This document shows positions 36,983 through 45,155 of a DNA stretch of 64,000 bases, one piece after another. Under the pieces are notes generated by a model. That model did not search any database, had not been told where the DNA came from, and saw nothing but the letters and a program-made list of their open reading frames with translations. The DNA is from Calothrix sp. NIES-2098 (GTDB taxonomy: Bacteria > Cyanobacteriota > Cyanobacteriia > Cyanobacteriales > Nostocaceae). The stretch covers positions 1-64,000 of the forward strand of contig AP018172.1 in assembly GCA_002368175.1 (NCBI GenBank), in the 5' to 3' direction. The position numbers were made by a program, and so were the translations under genes. Each line of letters begins with the position of its first letter. Positions within the stretch are counted from its first letter, which is position 1.

Positions 36983-39109
36983 ATGCCTTCATCTGAATAT
37001 TTTTATCAAGAATACCCTTGCTCTTACAATGCGCCTTTGAATTGCGATCGCCCTTTCCAAACGGCTCAAGAAATCAAAGGTGCTAGGTTTTGTTTGGAAT
37101 GTGGTTTTCCGGCTACTTTACCGCAGGAAGCTGAGATTAAAGGCAATTTGGGTATTTATCAGGTGCATAATTATTTAGGAGCGCGGGGTAATGGTAGGTT
37201 ATACGCAGGTATTCACCTGAAGGATCGACAACCTGTAATTATTAAAGAATACTTGCTACCTAGTCGTTGTTTTAATGAAAAAGAGACTCAAGACCGTAAA
37301 GAAACTTTTAAGCGGGTGGGAGGGGTAAGTTTAGCTGATAGTAGAACCCCTAATTTTCGGCTTGTGAATACTTGGGAAGCGATCGCAGATGAAAAAGGAG
37401 AACGCTGTTATTTAATTACTCAAGGTACAGAAACAGCCCAAACCTTAAGACAATATCTTACCCAATATGGGTCAATGAAAGCGCCTCAAGTGCGCGAAGT
37501 ATTAAATCAGGCTCTCCAAACTCTAGAATTTTTGCATAGCCAAAAGCTGCGGTTTCCTTCAAATCAAGTACAGCAAGGGCTAGCCCACGGAAACTTGAGT
37601 TTAGATAGCATCTTAATTCAAGTTGAAAATAATCAACAATATATATATTTTGACGATTTAGCTATCTGGGAAAATGTATTTATTCCTCCTAGTATTTCCC
37701 AACCTGCACCTTGCAAACGCGAGTACGATCTAGAAGCACTAGGATTAGTGGCTTTTTATTTATGGGTAGGCAGAACTACCGATTATTCTCATCAGCCTCT
37801 AGACCCCAGAGAAAACGAACATTGGCCTACTAGCGATCCCGATTTAAAAAAATTTATTTCCCGCCTACTACGATTAGAAAATCCGTTTGCAACTGCTGAA
37901 TCTGCCCGCGAAAGTCTACTGCAACTACCTCAAGAGTATCAAGCGAGTAGTTTAAGACAATTACCTGAATCTGAAGAAAAAGAAAAGAGTATACGCACCA
38001 AATTAATTGGGCTAGGAATTTTAGCATTCCTTATCCTAGGAGGTGGGATTTGGTATTATCTTTGGCAACGTCATCAACCAGAAGATAATAGTAAATATAT
38101 CCCTTGGTTTGGACTAGTACGTAACTTTTCGGAAGTTAACAACGTGCCTTCAGGCAAATTCACCTATACAGGCGAACGAGATGGAACCTGGAGTTTCATT
38201 TTGAAACAACAAGTTGACAATAATAGTTTAGAAGATTACTTAATCAATCCCAAACCAGAAGTAAAAGCAGAATTTAACTACGAACCAGTTACTTCGATAG
38301 ATTTAGATAATCTTAATCAACCTCTAGAAGAACTAGCAAGTGGTAAGAAAGACTTTGCAATTACTAGTTTAGTAGATAAAATAACAGATAAATTAGAGCA
38401 AAAACCAGCGATCAATGATGGATTACTTGTATATGTAGCATTTAATAAAAAAGATTCCAATTTAGCGAATGCTCTAAGAGGACAAATTACCCTTGAGCAA
38501 TTGCGCCAAATTTATACAGGTAAAATTACCAATTGGCAGCAAATTAATTCTCAACTTCCTAATTTAGAAGTCAAACCCTTTGCTCCTACCGAACCGGAAG
38601 CTATACAAAAATTTCAAGAAATAGTGTTAAAAAATGACCCACAAGATAAAGCTTTATTTGCAGCCAATGTAGAAAAATTGGATACAACAAAAACCCAAAA
38701 TCAGATACGCAGAGAAATTCTCGAAGGGCGAAATACAGGCATCATTGGTTTTGGGATTATTGCTAAAACTTGGGCGCAGTGTACGGGCTATCCCTTAGCG
38801 ATCGTTGATGGTAACAAGCCACCTAGTCAACCGCTATTTCAACGTCGCGAACGTCGCCCTATCAATACCGCAGATGACCTGTGCCAACACGATAACTATT
38901 TTTTTGATGTTAATGCTTTTCAAAGCTATCCTTTAAGATACCCTATATTTGTGGTGTACCCTAAAGACAAAAGTCGCCAAGCCGGGTCTACATTTGCTGA
39001 GATACTAACTACTCGTCAGGGCCAGTGTTTACTTAGTAAAGTAGGTCTTATCCCTTTACAACCTATACCTGATGAAATAAGGACTTATGCCTGCAAATCG
39101 GTGCCCTAA
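36983..39109 (+). CDS. Membrane pseudokinase fused to a phosphate-binding-like periplasmic domain
   Basis: This 708-residue protein has an N-terminal cysteine cluster (CSYN, NCDRPF, FCLECGF; about 11-40) that resembles the 4-Cys start of cyanobacterial Ser/Thr kinases. The kinase-like domain (about 50-330) has lost catalytic residues: HGNLSLDSIL (His202) replaces HRDLKxxN, and FDD replaces DFG. A transmembrane helix (about 341-362, ILAFLILGGGIWYYLW) follows, then a PstS/PBP-like substrate-binding domain (about 380-708, LEQLRQIYTGKITNWQQIN). It could sense an outside ligand and pass it to a cytosolic scaffold. ATG 36983 was chosen because upstream codons lie in a C-rich repeat. It overlaps the FHA gene. 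Confidence 0.85.
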   Translation: MPSSEYFYQEYPCSYNAPLNCDRPFQTAQEIKGARFCLECGFPATLPQEAEIKGNLGIYQVHNYLGARGNGRLYAGIHLKDRQPVIIKEYLLPSRCFNEKETQDRKETFKRVGGVSLADSRTPNFRLVNTWEAIADEKGERCYLITQGTETAQTLRQYLTQYGSMKAPQVREVLNQALQTLEFLHSQKLRFPSNQVQQGLAHGNLSLDSILIQVENNQQYIYFDDLAIWENVFIPPSISQPAPCKREYDLEALGLVAFYLWVGRTTDYSHQPLDPRENEHWPTSDPDLKKFISRLLRLENPFATAESARESLLQLPQEYQASSLRQLPESEEKEKSIRTKLIGLGILAFLILGGGIWYYLWQRHQPEDNSKYIPWFGLVRNFSEVNNVPSGKFTYTGERDGTWSFILKQQVDNNSLEDYLINPKPEVKAEFNYEPVTSIDLDNLNQPLEELASGKKDFAITSLVDKITDKLEQKPAINDGLLVYVAFNKKDSNLANALRGQITLEQLRQIYTGKITNWQQINSQLPNLEVKPFAPTEPEAIQKFQEIVLKNDPQDKALFAANVEKLDTTKTQNQIRREILEGRNTGIIGFGIIAKTWAQCTGYPLAIVDGNKPPSQPLFQRRERRPINTADDLCQHDNYFFDVNAFQSYPLRYPIFVVYPKDKSRQAGSTFAEILTTRQGQCLLSKVGLIPLQPIPDEIRTYACKSVP

Positions 39110-39758
39110 TCCTAATTGCGAATATTTTAACCGCGCTTTACCCAACAATGCGAAGGTTTGCCCTTGGTGCTCAACTCCCTTGGGTAATGTAATTACACCT
39201 ACACCAACTCCTACTAGATCCGTTCCACCCCAACCAACGCCTCCACAACAAACTCCACCGCAAGCAACTCCATCACCATCTGTTCCACCCCAACCGACTC
39301 CACCTAAACGACCAGTAGCAAATCCACCTGGCTATCCACCCCCCGGTGATTATTCCACAGAGTATCAGCAACGAGTTCCCCCCTACGTTCCACCCGTACA
39401 GCCTGCGTATACTCCGCCACCGCCAAGATTACCACTGCTGAAGCTAATTCACTCTACAGGTAGAGAATTCCAGTGGTCGGGGGAAGCAGGTTACATTGGT
39501 CGGCGCAGTCAAAGTATGACAGTTCCGCCAGAAATTGACTTAACTGGTATTCCCCATGAGGGAATAATTTCTCGTCGCCATGCAAGGATTTATTGGGACT
39601 GGTCGCAAAATGCGTACACAATCGTTGATATGAGTACAAATGGTATTTATTTAAATAACACTCTGTTAAATCCTGGCGTGCAATATCGTTTACTTAATGG
39701 CGATTCATTGCAGTTCGGTCAAGATAATCTCGTGCGATTTACAGCGTATGTTATGTAG
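39087..39758 (+). CDS. FHA-domain protein with N-terminal zinc ribbon
   Basis: In this 223-residue protein a CPNPNCEYFNRAL…CPWC zinc ribbon (about 3-28) and a long Pro/Thr-rich linker (about 36-110) lead to an FHA domain (about 130-220). That domain carries the phosphothreonine-binding signatures GRRSQSM, SRRHARI and STNGIYLN. It overlaps the pseudokinase gene by 23 bp and has AAGGA before its start, so the two are probably made together. It should bind phosphorylated threonine peptides; with an inactive kinase next to it, the modifying kinase must come from elsewhere. Confidence 0.9.
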   Translation: MPANRCPNPNCEYFNRALPNNAKVCPWCSTPLGNVITPTPTPTRSVPPQPTPPQQTPPQATPSPSVPPQPTPPKRPVANPPGYPPPGDYSTEYQQRVPPYVPPVQPAYTPPPPRLPLLKLIHSTGREFQWSGEAGYIGRRSQSMTVPPEIDLTGIPHEGIISRRHARIYWDWSQNAYTIVDMSTNGIYLNNTLLNPGVQYRLLNGDSLQFGQDNLVRFTAYVM

Positions 39759-39823
39759 TAGATATAGCAATTCTGTTTGATGTACAAACTACTCGTGCCC
39801 CTACCACCGTATTTGTATCATAA

Positions 39824-39842
39824 TTAAAGTGAAACGGTATTA
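39824..39842 (+). repeat. Dispersed repeat TTAAAGTGAAACGGTATTA (second copy)
   Basis: This is the same element as 29070-29088, here in the short gap between convergent genes. Confidence 0.6.
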
Positions 39843-39882
39843 CGCTCGTAATGACATTTTATGTTGAATTAAGTTGAGCTAC

Positions 39883-42800
39883 TTATCGCTCTACTTTCTG
39901 GCGTAACTTCTCCATCAGCTGTTGTTTGCGGTCTATTCCTTTCATCCTCATATCAACCATCTGTTGAATAATTTCTTCTTGTTGTAAACGATTCAAACCA
40001 ATTTCTGGATCGGGAGAAACACGATAGCGCTGAGTAATTTTAGCAGCAATTTCTGCATCATCTGCATTAATTAACCACCGGGATGCTTCAGGAATAACTT
40101 CATTACCATAGTCTGCTGCTACCTTTTGAATTAACTTTTGCTGCATCAAATGTGCTTGATATTCTGCATAGAAAATTTGATTGGATATGATAGATGCTTC
40201 GGTAATTCTTTGAAAATGGTGAGTTAATTCATGTACTACTGTTCCAGCAACACCGTTAACTGAAGTATCGCCAGCGATAAACACTGTACGCGTGCTGGGT
40301 TCGTAAAAACCACCTGCTTTTAAGTTAGGATTGTTAATATATTTTCCAACTAATGTTGTAGCTTGAGCTTCATTTTTTATAGCTTGCCTAATAGCTTCCT
40401 CGGTCATTGGTAGAATCTTACCTTGTTGTGTTAGTTCCAAAAAGGTAGCGGTGTAAGCTTCATTTGTATAGCGTGCTAATACTAAGCCTACCTTTGCGCG
40501 ATCGACATCTCTAAAAGCAGCGCCAACTGCTTCAATTTGTTCGGCAATATTCAAGCCTTGTTTCAAATTTCGCTTGGCGATATCAATTAATTTCTGTGCT
40601 TGTTCTTGAGGTAAAACTTTAGTTGCTGCTTTGGAAAAGGCTTCTAATGTTGTTGCGGCTTGGCGTAATTGTTTAAAATAACTGGCAAGCATTAAGGCGT
40701 TGGCTGCAAAATCCGCGATCGCAATTATCAACCAGATTAACTGGGGATCTTCGGCTGACATTTTGGCGATCGCCGGATCGAGACCTACATCACTAGCAGC
40801 CGATTGTTTGCTATAAGTTGAGGCCTTCTCCACCACATCAATCGCACTAACAACCGTACCGACTGCGATTGCAATTCCGGGATTGAGAGTTACTATACTG
40901 GCAATAATACCTGCTGTAATCGCAAAAGCTTTGAGTCCATCTTCTAAGCTTTTCTCATCAGCTTTAATTTGCTGTTCTTTTTGAATCCGAGTGTTAATTA
41001 CCGACGATAACGTAGGGTTTTGATCTATGCCTAAATCTTGTTTCGTCATCCCCACAATATCGTTTAACTGCCAAATCCTCAGTTTATCTTGGCTAATATT
41101 GTCTTCTGTAGTGCGGATATTTTCGAGAATTTCATCAATTTTGCCACCAACAATCGATGTTAACTCTGCATCTGAAGCAGTTGCTAATTTTTCTACATCG
41201 ATATCTTCTCGTAGCAAAATCTGATATTTCAGTGCATAATTAGATTTTTGTGCCTTTAGTTCATTTTGCTTTTGTTCAATTCGTTGCTGAATTTCTGATT
41301 CATGGGCTAAATCATAAGCTGATGAACTCGCCTGTTCTGGTTCTGGGACACCACCTGGGGGTAAATCTTTGTGTGCTTCCCGCAGTTGTAGCTGTAAATT
41401 TTCAATCTCTTTAGTACGCGCAGTTAAATCCTTAGCAGCATTCCGCAGTCCTTCGCGTTTCTGAGGGCCATTATCACCTGCTTCCGTACAAATATCTTTA
41501 TATTTATCTGCTTCTTTTTGCGCAAGTTCTCGGTTTTGTCGTAATTGCACCAAGGCTATTTGCTTACCTCGGTTGACAAACATATTCGGGAAATCTTCTG
41601 TCACTAACTTGACTAACTGGCTTTCTTCTACATTTAAAGATTTCAGTACCGCCTCGACCATCTTTTTTTGGTTCTCGAAATCAGCAGTTAGTGCATTAAT
41701 TTCATTAGATAACAAATCTCTTTGAGCTTCTTTGGCTTCAACTTCTGGGGTGCGACCGCTATAGTCTTGGATATCACGCTTTAACTGTTCCAGTTGTTCG
41801 GTTTTTTGTTTCAGTTCTTCACCCTTTTTGTCCCGTTCCTGAATTAAGGTAAAGGCTGTAGCATCCTTCATTGCAGTGTTGAGAGTTGCCTTAGAACCTT
41901 CATCTAAAGGAGGTGTTTCCTTCAGAGTAGTTCTCGCATACATCAGCCTGCGCGCATCCTCCGGTGACAGTCCTGGGTTATTCGCTGTACCTGCATCAGG
42001 AGTTTGACGCTGAATTAACATCACCTGTCCTGAGAAATTCCCTAGTTGGGGACGAAGTACGGGAATTTGGCTAAAATTATGACCGGATGTTTTCGCCATC
42101 ACCACAGTTTCAGAAGATGGTTCTTCACTGCTACTAGTTTTCTCAGCTTTTTTGCTACATTCCGCAGATAAATCAATTTCTGTGGGAGGAGTTTGTTTGC
42201 GACCATGATCTGTGGTGGTGTCATACTGGTCGTGTACTGCTTGGACTTTAGCTCTCAGTGCGTCACTTTCGCTAGTTACATCACTTGTAGCTTTCCCAAT
42301 AAAGCGCTGATGAGCAGAGGGGAATTCTTTGTTATCAATAGCAACGTGACCATCTTCATGATTTTTCAGCGCGCTATAGAAGTTATCCCATGATTGTTGT
42401 ACTGGTGGGCATTGTTTGTTGCGTTCTGCCCATCGTGGCATGGTCATCACCTGAGTGACGTTAAGATTTGCTTGGGTTATGGGATCGCCTTGAGTAGTCA
42501 CTTTGAAGTTAAAATCCACAGAGCCAGCTTCATCAGGCAGATTATTGGCAACTTCGTCTAAATTTTTACCGTGATAGGTGTTGTGTTGCAGGGTGGGAGG
42601 ATTTTGGATGGTAGTGCTTCCAGATGAGGGGTTTTTGGCTGCTGGTTGAGCATTGTTTAATTGTGGCGTATCGCTTTGTAGGGGAGGATTTTCATCTAGT
42701 TGACGTAACAAAAGGTTAGTTGTAGGACGTACATGGGGTTGGCAAGAAATACGCCCAATATCATGTTCAGCCAGATTTTGCGGAGAAGCTTCTGCTAACA

Positions 42801-42948
42801 ATAATTCTTCTGTAGAACTTGGTGCAGTTTGAATTTGCGGTGTATTAATTGGCGGTGTGAAATTGGGTGTTGATGCGGCTAGTGATGGTTGCGTAGCGTT
42901 TTGGGGTGTAGTTTTTTTGCGTTGTGTTTTTATGCGATCGCTTGTCAT
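39883..42948 (-). CDS. Large putative eCIS cargo with two HExxH-type metallopeptidase motifs (DUF922-like + HELTH)
   Basis: This protein has 1021 residues from ATG 42948 (a TTG at 42981 would add 11). Order of parts: a basic start like that of the DUF4157 gene; a shared EASPQ (53-57) and HDIGRIS (62-68) block; and a disordered Pro/Gln region. A DUF922-like domain follows with HEDGH (197-201) after PRWAER and QSWDNF. Then come a long charged coiled-coil region (about 320-690), hydrophobic helices (about 715-800, AFAITAGIIASIVTL and WLIIAIADFAANALM), and a C-terminal peptidase motif VVHELTHHFQ (HELTH about 906-910). The mix of coiled coil, membrane-active helices and protease motifs resembles large toxins. 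Its place beside the eCIS baseplate genes suggests cargo, but nothing proves loading. Confidence 0.7.
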   Translation of the reverse strand: MTSDRIKTQRKKTTPQNATQPSLAASTPNFTPPINTPQIQTAPSSTEELLLAEASPQNLAEHDIGRISCQPHVRPTTNLLLRQLDENPPLQSDTPQLNNAQPAAKNPSSGSTTIQNPPTLQHNTYHGKNLDEVANNLPDEAGSVDFNFKVTTQGDPITQANLNVTQVMTMPRWAERNKQCPPVQQSWDNFYSALKNHEDGHVAIDNKEFPSAHQRFIGKATSDVTSESDALRAKVQAVHDQYDTTTDHGRKQTPPTEIDLSAECSKKAEKTSSSEEPSSETVVMAKTSGHNFSQIPVLRPQLGNFSGQVMLIQRQTPDAGTANNPGLSPEDARRLMYARTTLKETPPLDEGSKATLNTAMKDATAFTLIQERDKKGEELKQKTEQLEQLKRDIQDYSGRTPEVEAKEAQRDLLSNEINALTADFENQKKMVEAVLKSLNVEESQLVKLVTEDFPNMFVNRGKQIALVQLRQNRELAQKEADKYKDICTEAGDNGPQKREGLRNAAKDLTARTKEIENLQLQLREAHKDLPPGGVPEPEQASSSAYDLAHESEIQQRIEQKQNELKAQKSNYALKYQILLREDIDVEKLATASDAELTSIVGGKIDEILENIRTTEDNISQDKLRIWQLNDIVGMTKQDLGIDQNPTLSSVINTRIQKEQQIKADEKSLEDGLKAFAITAGIIASIVTLNPGIAIAVGTVVSAIDVVEKASTYSKQSAASDVGLDPAIAKMSAEDPQLIWLIIAIADFAANALMLASYFKQLRQAATTLEAFSKAATKVLPQEQAQKLIDIAKRNLKQGLNIAEQIEAVGAAFRDVDRAKVGLVLARYTNEAYTATFLELTQQGKILPMTEEAIRQAIKNEAQATTLVGKYINNPNLKAGGFYEPSTRTVFIAGDTSVNGVAGTVVHELTHHFQRITEASIISNQIFYAEYQAHLMQQKLIQKVAADYGNEVIPEASRWLINADDAEIAAKITQRYRVSPDPEIGLNRLQQEEIIQQMVDMRMKGIDRKQQLMEKLRQKVER

Positions 42949-43159
42949 GTCACCCAATTCCCCATCAACTGCTACAACCAAGATAAGGCTTGTCTATTGC
43001 CAATTACCATCGACCTAAGATTAAAATTCTGCTAAGGGACTTGTAACTAAAAAAATATCTCAATTTATCAAACCGCATTAGACACGCAGTGGCTTCCCGC
43101 AGGCTAGACGCCAAGTACGCCAAGAATTCGTAGCGTGGGCGTAAGTCTTATCTATTTGG

Positions 43160-43465
43160 AGTACTTCAAAGTCGTGTTGAGGTACTTCAAAGTCGTGTTG
43201 AGGTAGTTCACAGTCATGTTGGAGTACTTTGCAATCGTGTTGAGGTAGTTCACAGTCGTGTTGAGGTACTTCCAAATCGTATTGAGGTACTTCAAAGTCG
43301 TGTTGAGGTACTTCAAAGTCGTGTTGGGGTACTTCACAATCGTGTTGAGGTAGTTCACAGTCATTTGGAGTACTTTGCAATCGTGTTGAGGTACTTCAAA
43401 GTCGTGTTGGGGTACTTCACAATCGTGCTGGAGTACTTCAAAGTCAAGTTGAGATACTTCACAGT
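43160..43465. repeat. 21-bp minisatellite, about 15 copies
   Basis: Head-to-tail units of consensus GTACTTCAAAGTCGTGTTGAG; several variants (GTAGTTCACAGTC, GTACTTTGCAATC) alternate. One unit (about the tenth) is a base short, breaking any long frame. Minus-strand translation gives a VPQHDFE heptapeptide repeat and other frames give other heptapeptides. It lies between the two minus-strand HExxH genes, upstream of the 1021-residue one. It is not a CRISPR array, since no spacers exist. Confidence 0.9.
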
Positions 43466-43469
43466 ATAT

Positions 43470-43494
43470 GTAGGATGGGCATCGCCCACCCTAC
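43470..43494. repeat. GTAGGATGGGC hairpin
   Basis: The arms 43470-43480 and 43484-43494 pair with one G·T-type mismatch around ATC. It lies just past the DUF4157 stop and may terminate it. It is the same family as 54998-55014. Confidence 0.7.
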
Positions 43495-43501
43495 GTATGT
43501 T

Positions 43502-44197
43502 TTAATGATTTTGCTGCACAACGTGAGTTAATTCGTGAGCAAGTAACTCTTTACCTGGGTTACTTTCGGGAGCATATTCACCCTGACGGAAAAATATATC
43601 TTGTCCGGTAGTGAAGGCGCGGGCTTGAATAGATTGGTTCATTTGGTCGGAGCGAGTATTATTGTGAATTTTGACACCGCTAAAATCAACGCCAAATGCT
43701 TGCTCCATTGGTTGGCGAACATTATCTGCTAGTGGCTGTCCGCTTCCCCGTGCTTGTTGAATAGAAGATTCTAAATTCGCTGCGGCTTCTGTCCCACCTT
43801 CAGTAGATTTAGCCTGTATTTCCTCTTCTGGTAGTTCTTCTCGTTGCACAAGGGGAGTGATGGAATCTCCTAGAGATTTTTTTTGCAGTGTTTCTTCTTC
43901 TGGTAATGCTTCTCGCTGGATAGGCTGACTCATAGTTTGCATTACCTGCTGCGCAACTCTATCGGCTTCTTGTTCATAAACATCCCCAGGTTGACTAACT
44001 GCGAGTTTGGTTTGCGGACGTAGCGAGATGCGGCTAATGTCATGACCGAGGGGTTGGTTTTGAGATTGTACCTCAGCCACAGTTTGAGGGGAAGCTTCAG
44101 ATGATTGTAAACCAAAGCCACGTTTTGGCTTGAGTGTAGGTATGGAAACGGGCGTAGTGTCAGCCTTTTGGCGCTGGGCTAATATGCGTTCTTTCAT
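43502..44197 (-). CDS. DUF4157 protein (HExxH metallopeptidase-like), eCIS-associated
   Basis: This 231-residue protein has a basic N-terminus and the EASPQ (34-38) and HDISRIS (52-58) block. A GDVYEQEADRVAQQV helix typical of the DUF4157 preamble follows, then a Gln/Glu-rich linker (REELPEEEIQAKS). The DUF4157 domain (about 150-231) ends in the zinc motif HELTHVVQQ (HELTH 221-225). DUF4157 proteins are strongly associated with eCIS loci and are regarded as likely cargo or loading factors. It is divergent from the tube operon, with about 180 bp between them. The family's usual C-terminal toxin extension is missing here. Confidence 0.88.
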   Translation of the reverse strand: MKERILAQRQKADTTPVSIPTLKPKRGFGLQSSEASPQTVAEVQSQNQPLGHDISRISLRPQTKLAVSQPGDVYEQEADRVAQQVMQTMSQPIQREALPEEETLQKKSLGDSITPLVQREELPEEEIQAKSTEGGTEAAANLESSIQQARGSGQPLADNVRQPMEQAFGVDFSGVKIHNNTRSDQMNQSIQARAFTTGQDIFFRQGEYAPESNPGKELLAHELTHVVQQNH

Positions 44198-44353
44198 TTT
44201 TTTCTCCTAATGCCCAAGCAGCAAGTAAATTTTTTATCAGTAGAGATATCTAGAATAGTGCTTCTCTCTGCCAAAGTCTAAATTAGGCAAAACTCAAGTT
44301 CGACTTTTGGCTAGTGTTGATTCTGATGCACTACCTTTAGCCTTGATTTTAGG

Positions 44354-44614
44354 ATGAATTTTTTATTTTTAGTTATGGACTCAGAAGGAAAGCAAACTTT
44401 TTTTACACCTATTGGAGAAGTTGGGGGTAGTGTTGGTTATTCAGGCGTGTCAATTACCTCTAACCCCAGCCAAGTAGCTAAAGCAGCCGATAAGTATCTT
44501 AAAGACTCATTGCTTTTGCACAAGCTTACCGAACGTGTATATGAAATTTTACTTGAAGACCTGCGTTGCCAAAAGGAAAGGTTCAATAACTATAGTCATC
44601 AAAGGTGGTTGTAA
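44354..44614 (+). CDS. Small protein at the head of the eCIS operon
   Basis: This protein of 86 residues may start instead at ATG 44375, which would give 79 residues; neither start has a clear ribosome site. It begins with short strands (GKQTFFTPIGEVGGSVGYSG) and ends in a helix (YLKDSLLLHKLTERVYEILLEDLRCQ). Its stop overlaps the tube start in TAATG, so the two are translationally coupled. I do not recognise the family. By position it could be a tube chaperone or a small structural subunit. Confidence 0.65.
   Translation: MNFLFLVMDSEGKQTFFTPIGEVGGSVGYSGVSITSNPSQVAKAADKYLKDSLLLHKLTERVYEILLEDLRCQKERFNNYSHQRWL
44601..44608 (+). promoter_or_regulatory. AAAGGTGG ribosome site of the tube gene
   Basis: It lies 5 nt before ATG 44614, inside the end of the preceding gene. 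It supports that start over the GTG at 44605. Confidence 0.6.
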
Positions 44615-45132
44615 TGGCTGAAGGTAATAACGGCAATATTTCTCACGAGTTAAAGTATGTCACTACAAATCATTTCTATGTAGAAATCGATAGTTCTATC
44701 GCTGCATCTTTTACTGAATGCGCTGGATTAAGTATGCAAGTGAAAAAAAATGTTTTTTTTGAAGGAGGTGTCAACGACCAGCAAAGAATTTATTTAGGAC
44801 ACGCAGAATTTGCCGATGTCACTCTTAAACGCGGTGTCACCGACCACCCCGGTTTTTGGAATTGGATTAATGCAATTTTTGATGAAAAATCCACTACTCG
44901 GCGTAATGTTAATATTTTGGTTTTTAACCAAGCTGGCGAAACGATGATGAGTTGGACATTGATTGGTGCTATTCCTATATCTTGGAAAACACCAACCTTA
45001 CAAGCAGATGGTAACGCAGTTGCTATAGAAGAATTAACTTTAGCTTATGAAGGTTTGCAATTAGGTAAATCTAAAGGCGGCGGTAATCCACAAACACGCG
45101 AGAAAAAGTCAGGTTTTTTCTTGTCTAATTAA
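44614..45132 (+). CDS. Contractile injection system inner tube protein (gp19/Afp1-Afp5 family)
   Basis: This 172-residue protein builds the Hcp-like tube inside the sheath. It shows the family's conserved order: NHFYVEIDSSIAASFTECAGL, the loop-rich VFFEGGVNDQQRIYLG, the LKRGVTDHPGFWNW block and the C-terminal VAIEELTLAYEGLQL. It is the first structural gene of the eCIS cluster. Only one tube copy is seen, without the sheath genes that usually flank it, so it may be the Afp5-like baseplate-proximal tube. The following gene starts 24 bp later. Confidence 0.9.
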   Translation: MAEGNNGNISHELKYVTTNHFYVEIDSSIAASFTECAGLSMQVKKNVFFEGGVNDQQRIYLGHAEFADVTLKRGVTDHPGFWNWINAIFDEKSTTRRNVNILVFNQAGETMMSWTLIGAIPISWKTPTLQADGNAVAIEELTLAYEGLQLGKSKGGGNPQTREKKSGFFLSN

Positions 45133-45155
45133 TTTGCAATTCTCCAACTAAAATT

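Noticed and set aside
43078..43380. Minus-strand frame of 100 codons with a VPQHDFE heptapeptide repeat
   Set aside because: It starts at TTG inside the 21-bp minisatellite, has no ribosome site, and a unit with a missing base breaks the array frame. The array explains the open frame.
43160..43465. Possible CRISPR array
   Set aside because: Units are contiguous with no spacers and diverge too much; this is a minisatellite.
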